Assembly (NCBI GenBank): GCA_963702925.1
Contig: OY969771.1
Location: 4,650,001-4,714,000, forward strand
Direction: 5' to 3'
Source of the DNA: CAIKMD01 sp963702925
Lineage (GTDB): Bacteria; Pseudomonadota; Alphaproteobacteria; ATCC43930; CGMCC-115725
DNA: 64,000 nucleotides
Below the pieces are notes generated by a model, which saw only the letters and a list, made by a program, of their open reading frames with translations, was not told the DNA's origin and searched no databases. Every line of letters starts with the position of its first letter. Positions within the stretch are counted from its first letter, which is position 1. Shown one piece after another: positions 40,985-48,252 of this stretch. The position numbers were made by a program, and so were the translations under genes.

Positions 40985-41089
40985 ACGGAACTGTTCGCGG
41001 CTCATCCCGGCGCTCGCAACGACCGGCCCCATGATGTCGTCGCTGAGGAGTTCGTCGAGACTTGGTTCGCCCGCCAACCACCGTCGCAT
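40889..41089 (-). CDS. small uncharacterised protein overlapping the kinase 3' end
   Basis: A 66-residue frame with ATG at 41089 and GGAGG nine bases upstream. The first 45 residues look like a folded helical protein (RRWLAGEPSLDELLSDDIMGPVVAS, then MSREQFRLRLAEVASRL); short proteins with an LDELL...REQ pattern are common next to alphaproteobacterial genes, as far as I recall. The C-terminal 20 residues are of low complexity and run antisense over the last 96 nt of the kinase gene. Function is unknown; it could be a small DNA- or protein-binding factor. Confidence 0.5.
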   Translation of the reverse strand: MRRWLAGEPSLDELLSDDIMGPVVASAGMSREQFRLRLAEVASRLGSRESRTGQSGDEPVRIALGC

Positions 41090-41290
41090 ACCACGTCCTC
41101 CACGCTGAACTCGATCGAACTGAAATCTAGACGTTAACCATGGCCCTTTTATGGCGCGTCGCTTAATTACCGTTCATTTGAGCGCTCACCTGTTAAAGGA
41201 TCGTTCACGTGTTGGAGATCGCGCGAAGAGATTGTGTGAATTGTAGCGATCGCGGTCGTATTGCATTGCGGGATACAGCGCGACGGCGCG

Positions 41291-42076
41291 TTAGCGCCAA
41301 CGGTGCGGCAAACAAACTTTGATACGTCCGTCGCCGACCGCAACGACATCGACCTCGACGCCGTAGACCAGACGCATCGTCTCCGCGGTGATGATCGCGT
41401 CGGGCGAACCGAGCCGGGCGAGCCGCCCGTCATGGAGCACGGCAACGCGGTCCGCGCAGGCAAAGGCTTGCTCGGGATGATGGGTTGCAAACACCACCGC
41501 GAGGCCTTGCGCCGCCAGCCGCCGTACTTCCGCCAGCACGCGCACTTGGTTGCCGAAATCGAGATTGGCGGTGGGCTCGTCGAGAACGAGGATGCGAGGC
41601 TGTTGCGCGAGCGCCCGGGCGATCAACGCAAGCTGGCGCTCGCCACCGCTGATCTTGAGCCAGTCGCGCGGGCCGAGCGCTTCGATGCCGAGCGTCGCCA
41701 GCGCATCCGCGGCGATGGCGCGGTCCGCTTCGCCGGGCGCGGCGAACGCATCGCGATGCGCGGTGCGGCCCATCAGCACCATCTCCGCCACGGTGAAGCC
41801 GAATTGCCCGGCGCCGCTTTGCGGCACATAGCCGAAAGCCAGGGCGCGGCGCCGCGCCGTCCAGGGCGACGTGTCTTCGCCATCGACCGCGATCTTGCCG
41901 GCAAGCGGCGGCAGCAAGCCGAGCACGGTCTTCAGCAAGGTCGACTTGCCGCCGCCATTCGGCCCGAGCAGACACAACACCTCGCCCGGCGCGAGCGCGA
42001 GGCTCACCCCTTCGCCAACCGGCCGACCGCCATAACCGAAGGAAAGATCGTCGACCGTCAAACCGGCGTTTACCAT
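41291..42076 (-). CDS. ABC importer ATPase of the FecE/BtuD type, in the molybdenum cluster
   Basis: This is the cytosolic ATPase of a type II ABC importer. The 261-residue protein has Walker A GPNGGGKSTLLKTVLG, the Q-loop YVPQSGAGQFGF, the signature ISGGERQLALIARAL, Walker B ILVLDEPTANLDFG and the H-loop ATHHPEQAFACADR. The ATG at 42076 overlaps the permease stop (ATGGTAA). With the permease and binding protein it forms one operon read from a promoter that carries a ModE-like box, so molybdate or tungstate is the likely cargo, as for the MolBC importer of Haemophilus. It is the last gene of that operon. Confidence 0.9.
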   Translation of the reverse strand: MVNAGLTVDDLSFGYGGRPVGEGVSLALAPGEVLCLLGPNGGGKSTLLKTVLGLLPPLAGKIAVDGEDTSPWTARRRALAFGYVPQSGAGQFGFTVAEMVLMGRTAHRDAFAAPGEADRAIAADALATLGIEALGPRDWLKISGGERQLALIARALAQQPRILVLDEPTANLDFGNQVRVLAEVRRLAAQGLAVVFATHHPEQAFACADRVAVLHDGRLARLGSPDAIITAETMRLVYGVEVDVVAVGDGRIKVCLPHRWR

Positions 42077-43104
42077 GTGCCGCGCCTGCCCCGCGCCAAC
42101 AGCCACAGAAAGACCGGTGTGCCGATCACCGCCGTCAAAACGCCGAGCGGGACTTCAACCGGTCCGAGCATGCGCGCGGCGGTATCGACGGCGAGCAGAT
42201 AAGCGGCGCCGAACACGATCGTCATCGGCAACAGGCGCGCGAAAGCAGGGCCGACCACGAGCCGCGCCAAATGCGGCACCAGCAGGCCGACCCAGCCGAC
42301 GATGCCGCTCACCGCCACGGCAGCCGCGGTCATCAAGGTTGCGCCGATCACGATCGCGGTGCGCACGACCCTGACATCGACGCCGAGCGAAGCGGCTTCC
42401 TCTTCGCCCAAGCTCATGACATCGACCCGCCAGCGCAACAGCGCCAGCGGCACGAGCGCCACGGCTACGCTGGGCGCCAGAACCGCGAGATCGGTGCGAT
42501 TGAATGACGCGAGACTGCCCAACAGCCAAAAGGTGATGGCGGGAAGCTGATTGAGCGGATCGGCGAGATATTTCAGCAGCGCCACGCCCGACGCCAACAG
42601 CGCGCCGATCACCACGCCGGTCAGAACCAGCACCAGAACGGGGTCTCGGCCACGGATCGCGGCCGCCACCGCATAGACCAGGCTCACGGCCACCAGCCCG
42701 CCCGCGAAAGACAGGGCTTCGATGCCGAACACCGGCAAGGCGAGATAAATGCCGAGCACCGCACCCAACGCAGCGCCCGACGACACGCCCAAAATATCCG
42801 GCGAGACCAGCGGATTGCGGAACAGCGCCTGATAGGCCCCGCCCGACGCGGCAAGCGCCGCCCCTACCAGCATGGCGCCGAGCACGCGCGGCCCTCTGAT
42901 TTCCCAGATCACGGTTTCAACCGCGGGCGCAACCGCGCCCGCCTTCAGACCGAACGCCGCCAAAATATCGCCCGGCCCTAGCGGGTAGGCGCCCACTGCG
43001 ATCGCCAATACGGCCAAGACCGCCAGCAGCGCGAGCGCGGCGGCGAAACTCAGCGCGAAACCCGGCTCAGCGCGCAGGGCCGAGAAGCTGGTCGAGCTGC
43101 GCAT
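42070..43104 (-). CDS. ABC importer permease of the FecCD family, in the molybdenum cluster
   Basis: An inner-membrane permease of about 344 residues with ten hydrophobic segments. FecCD marks are RGPRVLGAMLVGAALAASGGAYQALFRNPLVSPDILG in pieces (RVLGAMLVGAALAASG and NPLVSPDILGVSSGAALG). Others are PAITFWLLGSLASFNRTDL, GEEEAASLGVDV (coupling helix region) and GIVGWVGLLVPHLARLVVG. The start is uncertain: the ATG at 43104 overlaps the binding-protein gene by 38 nt, and an ATG at 43164 is also in frame. Members of this family move Fe-siderophores, cobalamin, haem or, in MolB, molybdate and tungstate. Confidence 0.9.
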   Translation of the reverse strand: MRSSTSFSALRAEPGFALSFAAALALLAVLAVLAIAVGAYPLGPGDILAAFGLKAGAVAPAVETVIWEIRGPRVLGAMLVGAALAASGGAYQALFRNPLVSPDILGVSSGAALGAVLGIYLALPVFGIEALSFAGGLVAVSLVYAVAAAIRGRDPVLVLVLTGVVIGALLASGVALLKYLADPLNQLPAITFWLLGSLASFNRTDLAVLAPSVAVALVPLALLRWRVDVMSLGEEEAASLGVDVRVVRTAIVIGATLMTAAAVAVSGIVGWVGLLVPHLARLVVGPAFARLLPMTIVFGAAYLLAVDTAARMLGPVEVPLGVLTAVIGTPVFLWLLARGRRGTW

Positions 43105-44098
43105 CGCTCGGGGTTTGGTGGTAGAAGAGCTCATAGAAGCGCTTGGTTTCCGCCCGCAGATCCTCGGGGAACAAACGAGGATAGAGCAGTTTCGCCAGCC
43201 AGCGCAGGCCGATGATCCGGTTCGGCCCCGGCGGCTCGTCGACCCAGCCGAAGGGATAAAGCGGCTCGAGATAAACACGCTTGTCGTGCACCGCCTTAAC
43301 CCCTTGCCATTCCGGCATGGTGCCGACACCGGCAAAGAAATTTCGATCGATGGTGACGATCACGTCGGGCTGCCAGGCGAGAACCTGTTCCATCGAGACA
43401 TCGGCAAGATTGCCGGCGCCGGTTCGCGATTCCACGACGTTGCGCGCGCCGAGGAAGTCGAACGCTTCGGCGTTGATCGAGCCTTTGACGTCGGTCGTGA
43501 GCCCGCGCGGGCCGCGCGCGATATAGGCTTTCGGCCGCTCCGCCGTCGGCACGGTCGCGATCCGACGTGCGATGTCGTCGAGCGTCGTTTGGGCATAACG
43601 CGCCAAGGCCTCTCCGCGTTCGGGCACGCCGAGCACCTTGCCCGCCTTGCGCAAAAGCAGCGGCGTATCGGCCAGCGTCCCGCCGATCAGCACATAGGGG
43701 ATGTGCGTCTGGTCCTGCACCCGATCCGCCAAGGACACGTAGCTAGGCCCGATCGTGCCGATATCGAGCACGAGATCGGGCGCGGCTTTTACGACCGCTT
43801 CGAGGCTTGCGGTATTGCCGCGTCCGGTAAGCCGTCCGATCACCGGAAGAGAGGCGTAAGGCACGGCCATGAACGCCTTGGCGTCGTCGGAGATCGGATG
43901 CGTCCAACCGAGAAGCTCGTCCGGCGCCATAATGTAAAGAAGCGCTTCCGCCGGCGGCCCGGCCGGCCAGACACGGGCGACCGCGGCAGGCAAAACGACC
44001 GTGCGGCCGCCATCGTCGGTAAAGGATTGCTGCGCGTCCGCCGGCGCCGCCAGCGCCACGCAAGCGACGATTGCGCTTAACCAAACAGCCCGTGCCAA
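43067..44098 (-). CDS. periplasmic binding protein (MolA/FepB type), in the molybdenum cluster
   Basis: A type III solute-binding protein of about 343 residues with a signal peptide (ARAVWLSAIVACVALAAPADA). The mature chain has the two lobes of the family, with SLEAVVKAAPDLVLDIGTIGPSYV and SMEQVLAWQPDVIVTIDRNFF as paired strand motifs, and ends DQLLGPAR. I choose the TTG at 44098, which has AAGGGG 6 nt upstream; a GTG near 44131 inside the operator is the alternative. The gene begins 33 bp from the first ModE-like box and shares that divergent promoter with the 132-residue protein. Homology alone would say iron complex; context says molybdate or tungstate. Confidence 0.85.
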   Translation of the reverse strand: MARAVWLSAIVACVALAAPADAQQSFTDDGGRTVVLPAAVARVWPAGPPAEALLYIMAPDELLGWTHPISDDAKAFMAVPYASLPVIGRLTGRGNTASLEAVVKAAPDLVLDIGTIGPSYVSLADRVQDQTHIPYVLIGGTLADTPLLLRKAGKVLGVPERGEALARYAQTTLDDIARRIATVPTAERPKAYIARGPRGLTTDVKGSINAEAFDFLGARNVVESRTGAGNLADVSMEQVLAWQPDVIVTIDRNFFAGVGTMPEWQGVKAVHDKRVYLEPLYPFGWVDEPPGPNRIIGLRWLAKLLYPRLFPEDLRAETKRFYELFYHQTPSDAQLDQLLGPAR

Positions 44099-44130
44099 CG
44101 CGATCCCCTTCCCAAAGCCCTTTACAAGCA

Positions 44131-44154
44131 CGCTATATATGCGTGAATATAGCG
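44131..44154. promoter_or_regulatory. ModE-box-like palindrome 1 (CGCTATAT-N8-ATATAGCG)
   Basis: A perfect 8-bp inverted repeat with an 8-bp spacer. It matches the known ModE target pattern (CGTTATATA with a spacer and TATATAACG, in variants with CGCTATAT). It lies in the divergent promoter of the FecBCD-type operon and the 132-residue protein, and its right edge is only 2 nt from that protein's ATG at 44157. Binding by Mo-loaded ModE there would block both. Confidence 0.7.
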
Positions 44155-44156
44155 TT

Positions 44157-44555
44157 ATGACGACCATCCACGCCAACAAGCTGACGACCTTTTCCGTGGG
44201 GGCCGACGGAGCGACCGTGTCGATCGGCGTCGCCGACGAAAGCGGCGAGCCGTCCGCCCTGGTGCTGCCGACCGCCTGTCTCCAAGCGCTGGTCATGACG
44301 CTCCCCGAAATGGCACAGCAGGCGCTGCAACGCAAATTCGGCGACCCGAGTATCCGCCTAGTCTTTCCGGTCGAAAACTGGACCTTGGAGACGAGCGACA
44401 ACGCCGACCGGCTGATCCTGACCTTTGCCACCGCCGATGGATTCTCCGCGTCTTTCGCGCTTTTTCCCGGCGAGCTGGTCAAGATCGTGGGCACCGCGCT
44501 CGCGGGCGAGGAAATCGCCGCACCGGAGTCGCGTTCCGCCAGCCTCGCCAACTGA
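44157..44555 (+). CDS. uncharacterised 132-residue protein of the molybdenum cluster
   Basis: I do not recognise this family. The sequence has no signal peptide or membrane segment and is rich in beta-strand patterns: KLTTFSVGADGATVSIGVAD, ALVLPTACLQALVMTLPEM, RLVFPVENWTLETSDN, RLILTFATADGFSASFALF. This would suit a small single-domain cytosolic beta protein. The ATG at 44157 directly follows the ModE-like palindrome, and no ribosome-binding site precedes it; an in-frame ATG at 44139 lies inside the box. A leaderless message is therefore possible. It is convergent with mop, ending 4 nt from its stop, and is likely silenced when molybdenum is plentiful. Confidence 0.7.
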   Translation: MTTIHANKLTTFSVGADGATVSIGVADESGEPSALVLPTACLQALVMTLPEMAQQALQRKFGDPSIRLVFPVENWTLETSDNADRLILTFATADGFSASFALFPGELVKIVGTALAGEEIAAPESRSASLAN

Positions 44556-44559
44556 TCGC

Positions 44560-44766
44560 CTATTTGCCGATCATTACGTCCGAAGCCTTGATCACCGCCC
44601 AAACCTGATCGCCCGGTTGCAGGCCGAGCTCGTCGACCAATTCATTGGTGATCGAAGCGGTGATCGTCACCCCGCCGCCGATATCGACGCCGACATGGGC
44701 CGTGGTCATGCCTTTCGTCACCGCGACAATTCGGCCTTTCACTTGATTGCGCGCGCTGAGCTTCAT
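44560..44766 (-). CDS. mop: molybdenum-pterin/molybdate-binding protein Mop (TOBE domain)
   Basis: Mop (molbindin) is a small cytosolic protein that stores molybdate or tungstate between subunits of a hexamer. The 68-residue chain is one TOBE/Mop domain: MKLSARNQVKGRIVAVTKGM, TTAHVGVDIGGGVTITASIT and LGLQPGDQVWAVIKASDVMI. It is normal in length. The ATG at 44766 follows GGAGGACAGG. Its promoter faces the second ModE-like box (44801-44824), shared divergently with modA. Confidence 0.95.
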   Translation of the reverse strand: MKLSARNQVKGRIVAVTKGMTTAHVGVDIGGGVTITASITNELVDELGLQPGDQVWAVIKASDVMIGK

Positions 44767-44800
44767 CCTGTCCTCCGTCAACCGTCCAATGCCCTGCCAC

Positions 44801-44824
44801 CTTTATATTTTGACAAATATAGCG
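44801..44824. promoter_or_regulatory. ModE-box-like palindrome 2
   Basis: CTTTATATTTTGACAAATATAGCG, read as arms TTTATATT and AATATAG with a short spacer, is close to box 1 on the reverse strand (CGCTATATTTG...). It lies between the divergent mop (34 nt) and modA (44 nt) starts. A weaker third candidate, CGTATTTCACC with GCTATAACG, follows at 44832-44852. Confidence 0.65.
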
Positions 44825-44868
44825 CCGGCGTCGTATTTCACCAGCTATAACGTCATTGGGAGATGTCG

Positions 44869-45651
44869 ATGTCCGTCTTTGCCCGCATGCGGCCGCTTGT
44901 CGCGGCCCTCATCTTTGCCCTGGGCGCGTGTGCCTTGCCGCGCCCGGCCGCGGCGGACGACGTGCTCGTCTTCGCAGCCGCGAGCCTCAAGAATGCGCTC
45001 GACGAAGCGGTTGCCGCCTATCAACAAGGCGGCGGCGCCAAGGCGAATGTCTCTTATGGCGCAAGCTCGGCGCTCGCCAAGCAGATCGAGAACGGCGCTC
45101 CCGCCGATATTTTCATTTCGGCCGATCTCGATTGGATGAACGACGTACAGCAGCACGGGCTGATCAAGACCGACACGCGCGTCAATCTCCTCGGCAATGT
45201 GCTGGTGATGATCGCTCCCGCCGACAGTACGCTTAAGGTCGATCTCAAGCCCGGCTTCGCGCTCGCGAGTTTGCTCGGCGACGGACATCTTGCCATGGCC
45301 GATCCCGACGCCGTTCCCGCTGGCAAATACGGCAAGGCAGCGTTGCAAAAGCTGGGCGTTTGGGATTCGGTCGAGACCAAGGTCGCGCGCGCCGAGGATG
45401 TGCGCGCGGCGCTGACTTTCGTCTCGCGCAAGGAAGCCCCGCTTGGCATCGTTTATCAAACCGACGCGGCGGCGGACAAAGGCGTGAAAGTGGCCGGGAT
45501 CTTTCCGCCCGACACCTATCCGCCGATCATCTATCCGATCGCCTTAACCAGCGCGAGCAAGAACCCTGATGCGGCAAAACTGCTGGCTTTCCTGCGCTCG
45601 GACGCGGCCAAGCCCTTCTTCGAGAAGCAGGGCTTTGCGGTGCTCAAATAG
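44869..45651 (+). CDS. modA: molybdate-binding protein ModA
   Basis: ModA is the periplasmic molybdate/tungstate receptor of the ModABC importer. The 260-residue precursor has a signal peptide (MSVFARMRPLVAALIFALGA...ADD). The mature part has the classic opening VLVFAAASLKNALDEAVAAY, then NVSYGASSALAKQIENGAPADIFIS (oxyanion-binding Ser residues), and EDVRAALTFVSRKEAPLGIVYQTDA. The start at 44869 has GGGAG at a good distance; an ATG at 44863 is too close to it. No modB or modC follows: the next gene is modE on the other strand. ModA may serve a distant ModBC or the FecCD-type permease nearby. Confidence 0.95.
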   Translation: MSVFARMRPLVAALIFALGACALPRPAAADDVLVFAAASLKNALDEAVAAYQQGGGAKANVSYGASSALAKQIENGAPADIFISADLDWMNDVQQHGLIKTDTRVNLLGNVLVMIAPADSTLKVDLKPGFALASLLGDGHLAMADPDAVPAGKYGKAALQKLGVWDSVETKVARAEDVRAALTFVSRKEAPLGIVYQTDAAADKGVKVAGIFPPDTYPPIIYPIALTSASKNPDAAKLLAFLRSDAAKPFFEKQGFAVLK

Positions 45652-45659
45652 AGAGAGCC

Positions 45660-46040
45660 CTACCGGCTCAGCCGCGGGCGCTTGACCGTGGCTTCGTCGC
45701 CGTCTTTCAGCGCTCGCGCGAGGAAGGCGATATGCGCCTTCGAGGCCTTCGCGGCGCTCGTCTCGATCGCGCGATAGCGCTTCAACAGCTCGCGCCCGAA
45801 CGGCGTCAGACTTGCACCGCCGCCATGGGTGCCGCCAAGGGTCGTGGTCACGACCTTCCGCCGGAACGAAGTGTTGAGATCGTCGATCAGCATCCAGGCA
45901 CGGCGGTACGACATGCCGAGGCTGCGCCCCGCGCTGCTGATCGAGCCGGTTTCTTCCACCGCCTCGAGCAAGCGCATCTTGCCGGGCCCGATCGAACGGC
46001 CGGCCTGAAGATCGACACGCAGGGTGAGACGCGGCGGCAA
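45660..46040 (-). CDS. ModE-like regulator, DNA-binding domain only
   Basis: The 126-residue protein matches the N-terminal winged helix of ModE: LTLRVDLQAGRSIGPGKMRLLEAVEETGSISSAGRSLGMSYRRAW (in parts), with SYRRAWMLIDDLNTSF as recognition helix and GGTHGGGASLTPFGRELL as wing. The C-terminal molybdate-binding Mop domains are absent, so sensing must be by another route or by a partner such as Mop. I start at the TTG at 46040 because homology reaches PPRLTLRVD; no ATG fits. It lies 4 nt after the stop of the luciferase-like monooxygenase and converges on modA, 8 nt away. Confidence 0.88.
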   Translation of the reverse strand: MPPRLTLRVDLQAGRSIGPGKMRLLEAVEETGSISSAGRSLGMSYRRAWMLIDDLNTSFRRKVVTTTLGGTHGGGASLTPFGRELLKRYRAIETSAAKASKAHIAFLARALKDGDEATVKRPRLSR

Positions 46041-46044
46041 AGCG

Positions 46045-47238
46045 CTACTCAGCCGCCGCCGCGGTCGCACCGGGCTGGCGGAATTCCTTGAGACGGGGAA
46101 GGACTTCCTTCGCAAAGAGCGACAAATTCTCGACCGTGTCGTCATGCGACATGAAGCCGGCATGGCTCATCGACAGAAGATTGCCGAGCCCGCCGCAATG
46201 CCCGGCGAAATCGACGATCTGGTCATAGACCTGATCCGGCGTGCCGCAGAACATGATCCCGGCATCGATCAGATCCTGCACGCTGCCGGTCATCATGTTG
46301 ATGGCGCGCCCGTCCTTCGTGAAGCTGCGATTGGGCGGCCTTCCGGCCGCCTTCATCAGCCGGACATTGTCGTCGACCGAGATATAGCCGGGCGGATTGC
46401 GGAACGGCGCCGGCGTGAACGGCAGGGTGCGCAGATAATCCGCGACCAGCTCGCCGCGGCGACGTGCCTCGGCCTCGGTCGTGCCGATCGCCATCAGGCC
46501 GAGATAAGCGAAGCGATCGGGCGGCGCTTCCCCGCGCCCCGCCGCGCGATAGGCTTCGCGATAGGCGTCGTAAAGCGGCCGCGTGTTGTAGCCGGTGCCG
46601 AGCGTGGCCATGGTGTAACCGTGCTCGCCCAACCGAACCGCATTGTGCTTGCTGCCGGTCGTGCTCCACACCGGCGGGTGCGGAAGCTGAAACGGCCGCG
46701 GCCAGATATTCACCTGGCGATAGTGAAAATTCTCGCTCTCCCAATTGAACGGGCCGTCATGCGTCGTCATCGCCTTGATGATGAAGTCGTGGGCTTCCCA
46801 GAAGCGCTCTTCGATACCGACCGGATTGGCGTTGGACGGCGCGAACTCCGACGGCACGCCCTTGACGAAGCCCATATTGAGCCGGCCGCGCGAGACCACG
46901 TCGATGGTCGAAAGCTCTTCGGCGATGCGCAGCGGATCGGGACGGTGCGCCAAGGGATAACCCAGAACCAGAAGCCGCGCCCGTTTGGTGATGCGCGCGA
47001 GGATCGATAGGGTCACCACCACGGTCGAGGCCATGCAGGTGGCCGTGCTGTGGTGCTCGTTGACCATGATGTCGAAACCCAGCTCATCCGCGAGCTGCCA
47101 CTCGTCGTAATAGCGGTGCAGCAGATCGCCGGCGAGCTTCGGATCGCAGCGGCTGTTCGGGATCGTGATGCGCAACGCGCCGCCGTGATCTTTCCACGCC
47201 GGGGAATAGGGCTGTTCGGTGAAGTGAAAGACTCTCAT
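46045..47238 (-). CDS. luciferase-like flavin-dependent monooxygenase (LLM class) 1
   Basis: A TIM-barrel enzyme of 397 residues that uses reduced FMN and oxygen. Typical parts are MRVFHFTEQPYSPAW, LADELGFDIMVNEHHSTATCM with the conserved EHH, RARLLVLGYPLAHRPDPLRIAEEL in pieces, DVVSRGRLNMGFVKGVPS and NIWPRPFQLPHPPVW. The start at 47238 is 3 nt after the alpha/beta hydrolase stop, and the ModE-like gene follows by 4 nt, so three unrelated functions share a transcript. No flavin reductase is nearby. The substrate is unknown; alkanesulfonates, nitriloacetate or aromatic compounds are known for the superfamily. Confidence 0.88.
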   Translation of the reverse strand: MRVFHFTEQPYSPAWKDHGGALRITIPNSRCDPKLAGDLLHRYYDEWQLADELGFDIMVNEHHSTATCMASTVVVTLSILARITKRARLLVLGYPLAHRPDPLRIAEELSTIDVVSRGRLNMGFVKGVPSEFAPSNANPVGIEERFWEAHDFIIKAMTTHDGPFNWESENFHYRQVNIWPRPFQLPHPPVWSTTGSKHNAVRLGEHGYTMATLGTGYNTRPLYDAYREAYRAAGRGEAPPDRFAYLGLMAIGTTEAEARRRGELVADYLRTLPFTPAPFRNPPGYISVDDNVRLMKAAGRPPNRSFTKDGRAINMMTGSVQDLIDAGIMFCGTPDQVYDQIVDFAGHCGGLGNLLSMSHAGFMSHDDTVENLSLFAKEVLPRLKEFRQPGATAAAAE

Positions 47239-47241
47239 CTC

Positions 47242-48033
47242 CTATTCCTTCTTCTCGATGAAGCTCAGCGTTTGCTCGGCGAATTCCTCCGGCCGTTCGA
47301 CATGAGGAAAATGCCCGGCACGCTCGATCAATCGGAAATGCGCGCCCGGAATGCGCGCGGCATAGGCGCGGCCGTAATCCGGCGCGACGATGCGGTCTTT
47401 CGCGCCCCAGAGCAGCAAGGTCGGAATGCGGATGCGGTGCAGCCGGCCCTTGAGCTTCGGGTCGTGCATATAAGGCTTCCAGCCATAGAGCGAGGTTGCC
47501 TCGCGCGCCCGTGCCATGGCATAAAGCTCGTCATCGGGAAGCTTGCTCAGATCGCGCTTGGTCAATTCCTGGTCGACATAGACGACCTTGGCGAGATCGG
47601 CTTCGGTGACGAAGTACATGTCGAAGATATCGCGGGTGTCGCGATCGCCGACCTTGATGCCGAAGGCGTCGGCCAAGACTAGACGCGCCAGACGCTGCGT
47701 GTTTTTTACCGCGATCTCGGCCGCAATCCAGCCGCCGAGCCCGGCGCCGACCACCGCGACGTCGCGCAGATCGAGCGCATCGAGCAGGTCGAGATAGAGA
47801 TAAGCAAGATCGTCGACGCTGTTGAAACCTTCCGGCACTTTCGCTTTGCCAAAGGCGGGATGCGTCGGCGCGATCACGCGCGCACCCTTGGCGAGAGCGT
47901 CGAGTGCCGGCGCAGCACGATCAAAGCCGATTTCGGGATGGAGGAAGAGCAGCGGCCGGCCGCGGCCACGCACATTCACGTCCAATTCGATGCCGTTAAC
48001 GTCGATGGATGAATTGCCCTCGGCGAGATTCAT
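47242..48033 (-). CDS. alpha/beta-fold hydrolase homologue lacking the nucleophile
   Basis: The 263-residue protein has the alpha/beta-hydrolase fold: GRPLLFLHPEIGFDRAA (oxyanion strand), VIAPTHPAFGKAKVPE, and late LLLWGAKDRIVAPDYGRAYA (acid) with RAGHFPHVERPEEFAEQTL (His). At the nucleophile elbow it reads VAVVGAGLGGWIAAE: the Ser, Asp or Cys expected in GxSxG is a Gly (codon GGG). So either the fold is used without a covalent nucleophile, as in cofactor-free dioxygenases, or the protein is inactive. Start 48033 (MNLAEGNSSIDVNG) is chosen for the domain edge. It is 3 nt upstream of the monooxygenase. Confidence 0.85.
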   Translation of the reverse strand: MNLAEGNSSIDVNGIELDVNVRGRGRPLLFLHPEIGFDRAAPALDALAKGARVIAPTHPAFGKAKVPEGFNSVDDLAYLYLDLLDALDLRDVAVVGAGLGGWIAAEIAVKNTQRLARLVLADAFGIKVGDRDTRDIFDMYFVTEADLAKVVYVDQELTKRDLSKLPDDELYAMARAREATSLYGWKPYMHDPKLKGRLHRIRIPTLLLWGAKDRIVAPDYGRAYAARIPGAHFRLIERAGHFPHVERPEEFAEQTLSFIEKKE

Positions 48034-48252
48034 GCCGCCATCCACCGCATCGCAAGAACATCGTTCATGCCTCGTTCCTCCCTCTGTCGTAAGCCATTCT
48101 CCCCAATCCCGCCGCAGGGTCAACGGATTCACGGCGCGACGCGTCGCCGGAACCGGATTTTTGCGTGAACACCCGCGGCGCATCTGGTACAAACGCAACC
48201 AATCCTGGTGGCAGAAGTCACCGATCAAAGACGAGCGGACAGGGAGCGTTCC

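Noticed and set aside
41090..41290. Possible regulatory RNA between the 66-residue gene and the ABC ATPase
   Set aside because: Somewhat AT-richer than the surroundings but without a clear promoter plus terminator; not supportable.
43067..44131. FecBCD-type genes as a cobalamin importer
   Set aside because: No cobalamin riboswitch is visible before the operon, and the divergent promoter carries a ModE-like palindrome instead; kept only as a family-level alternative.
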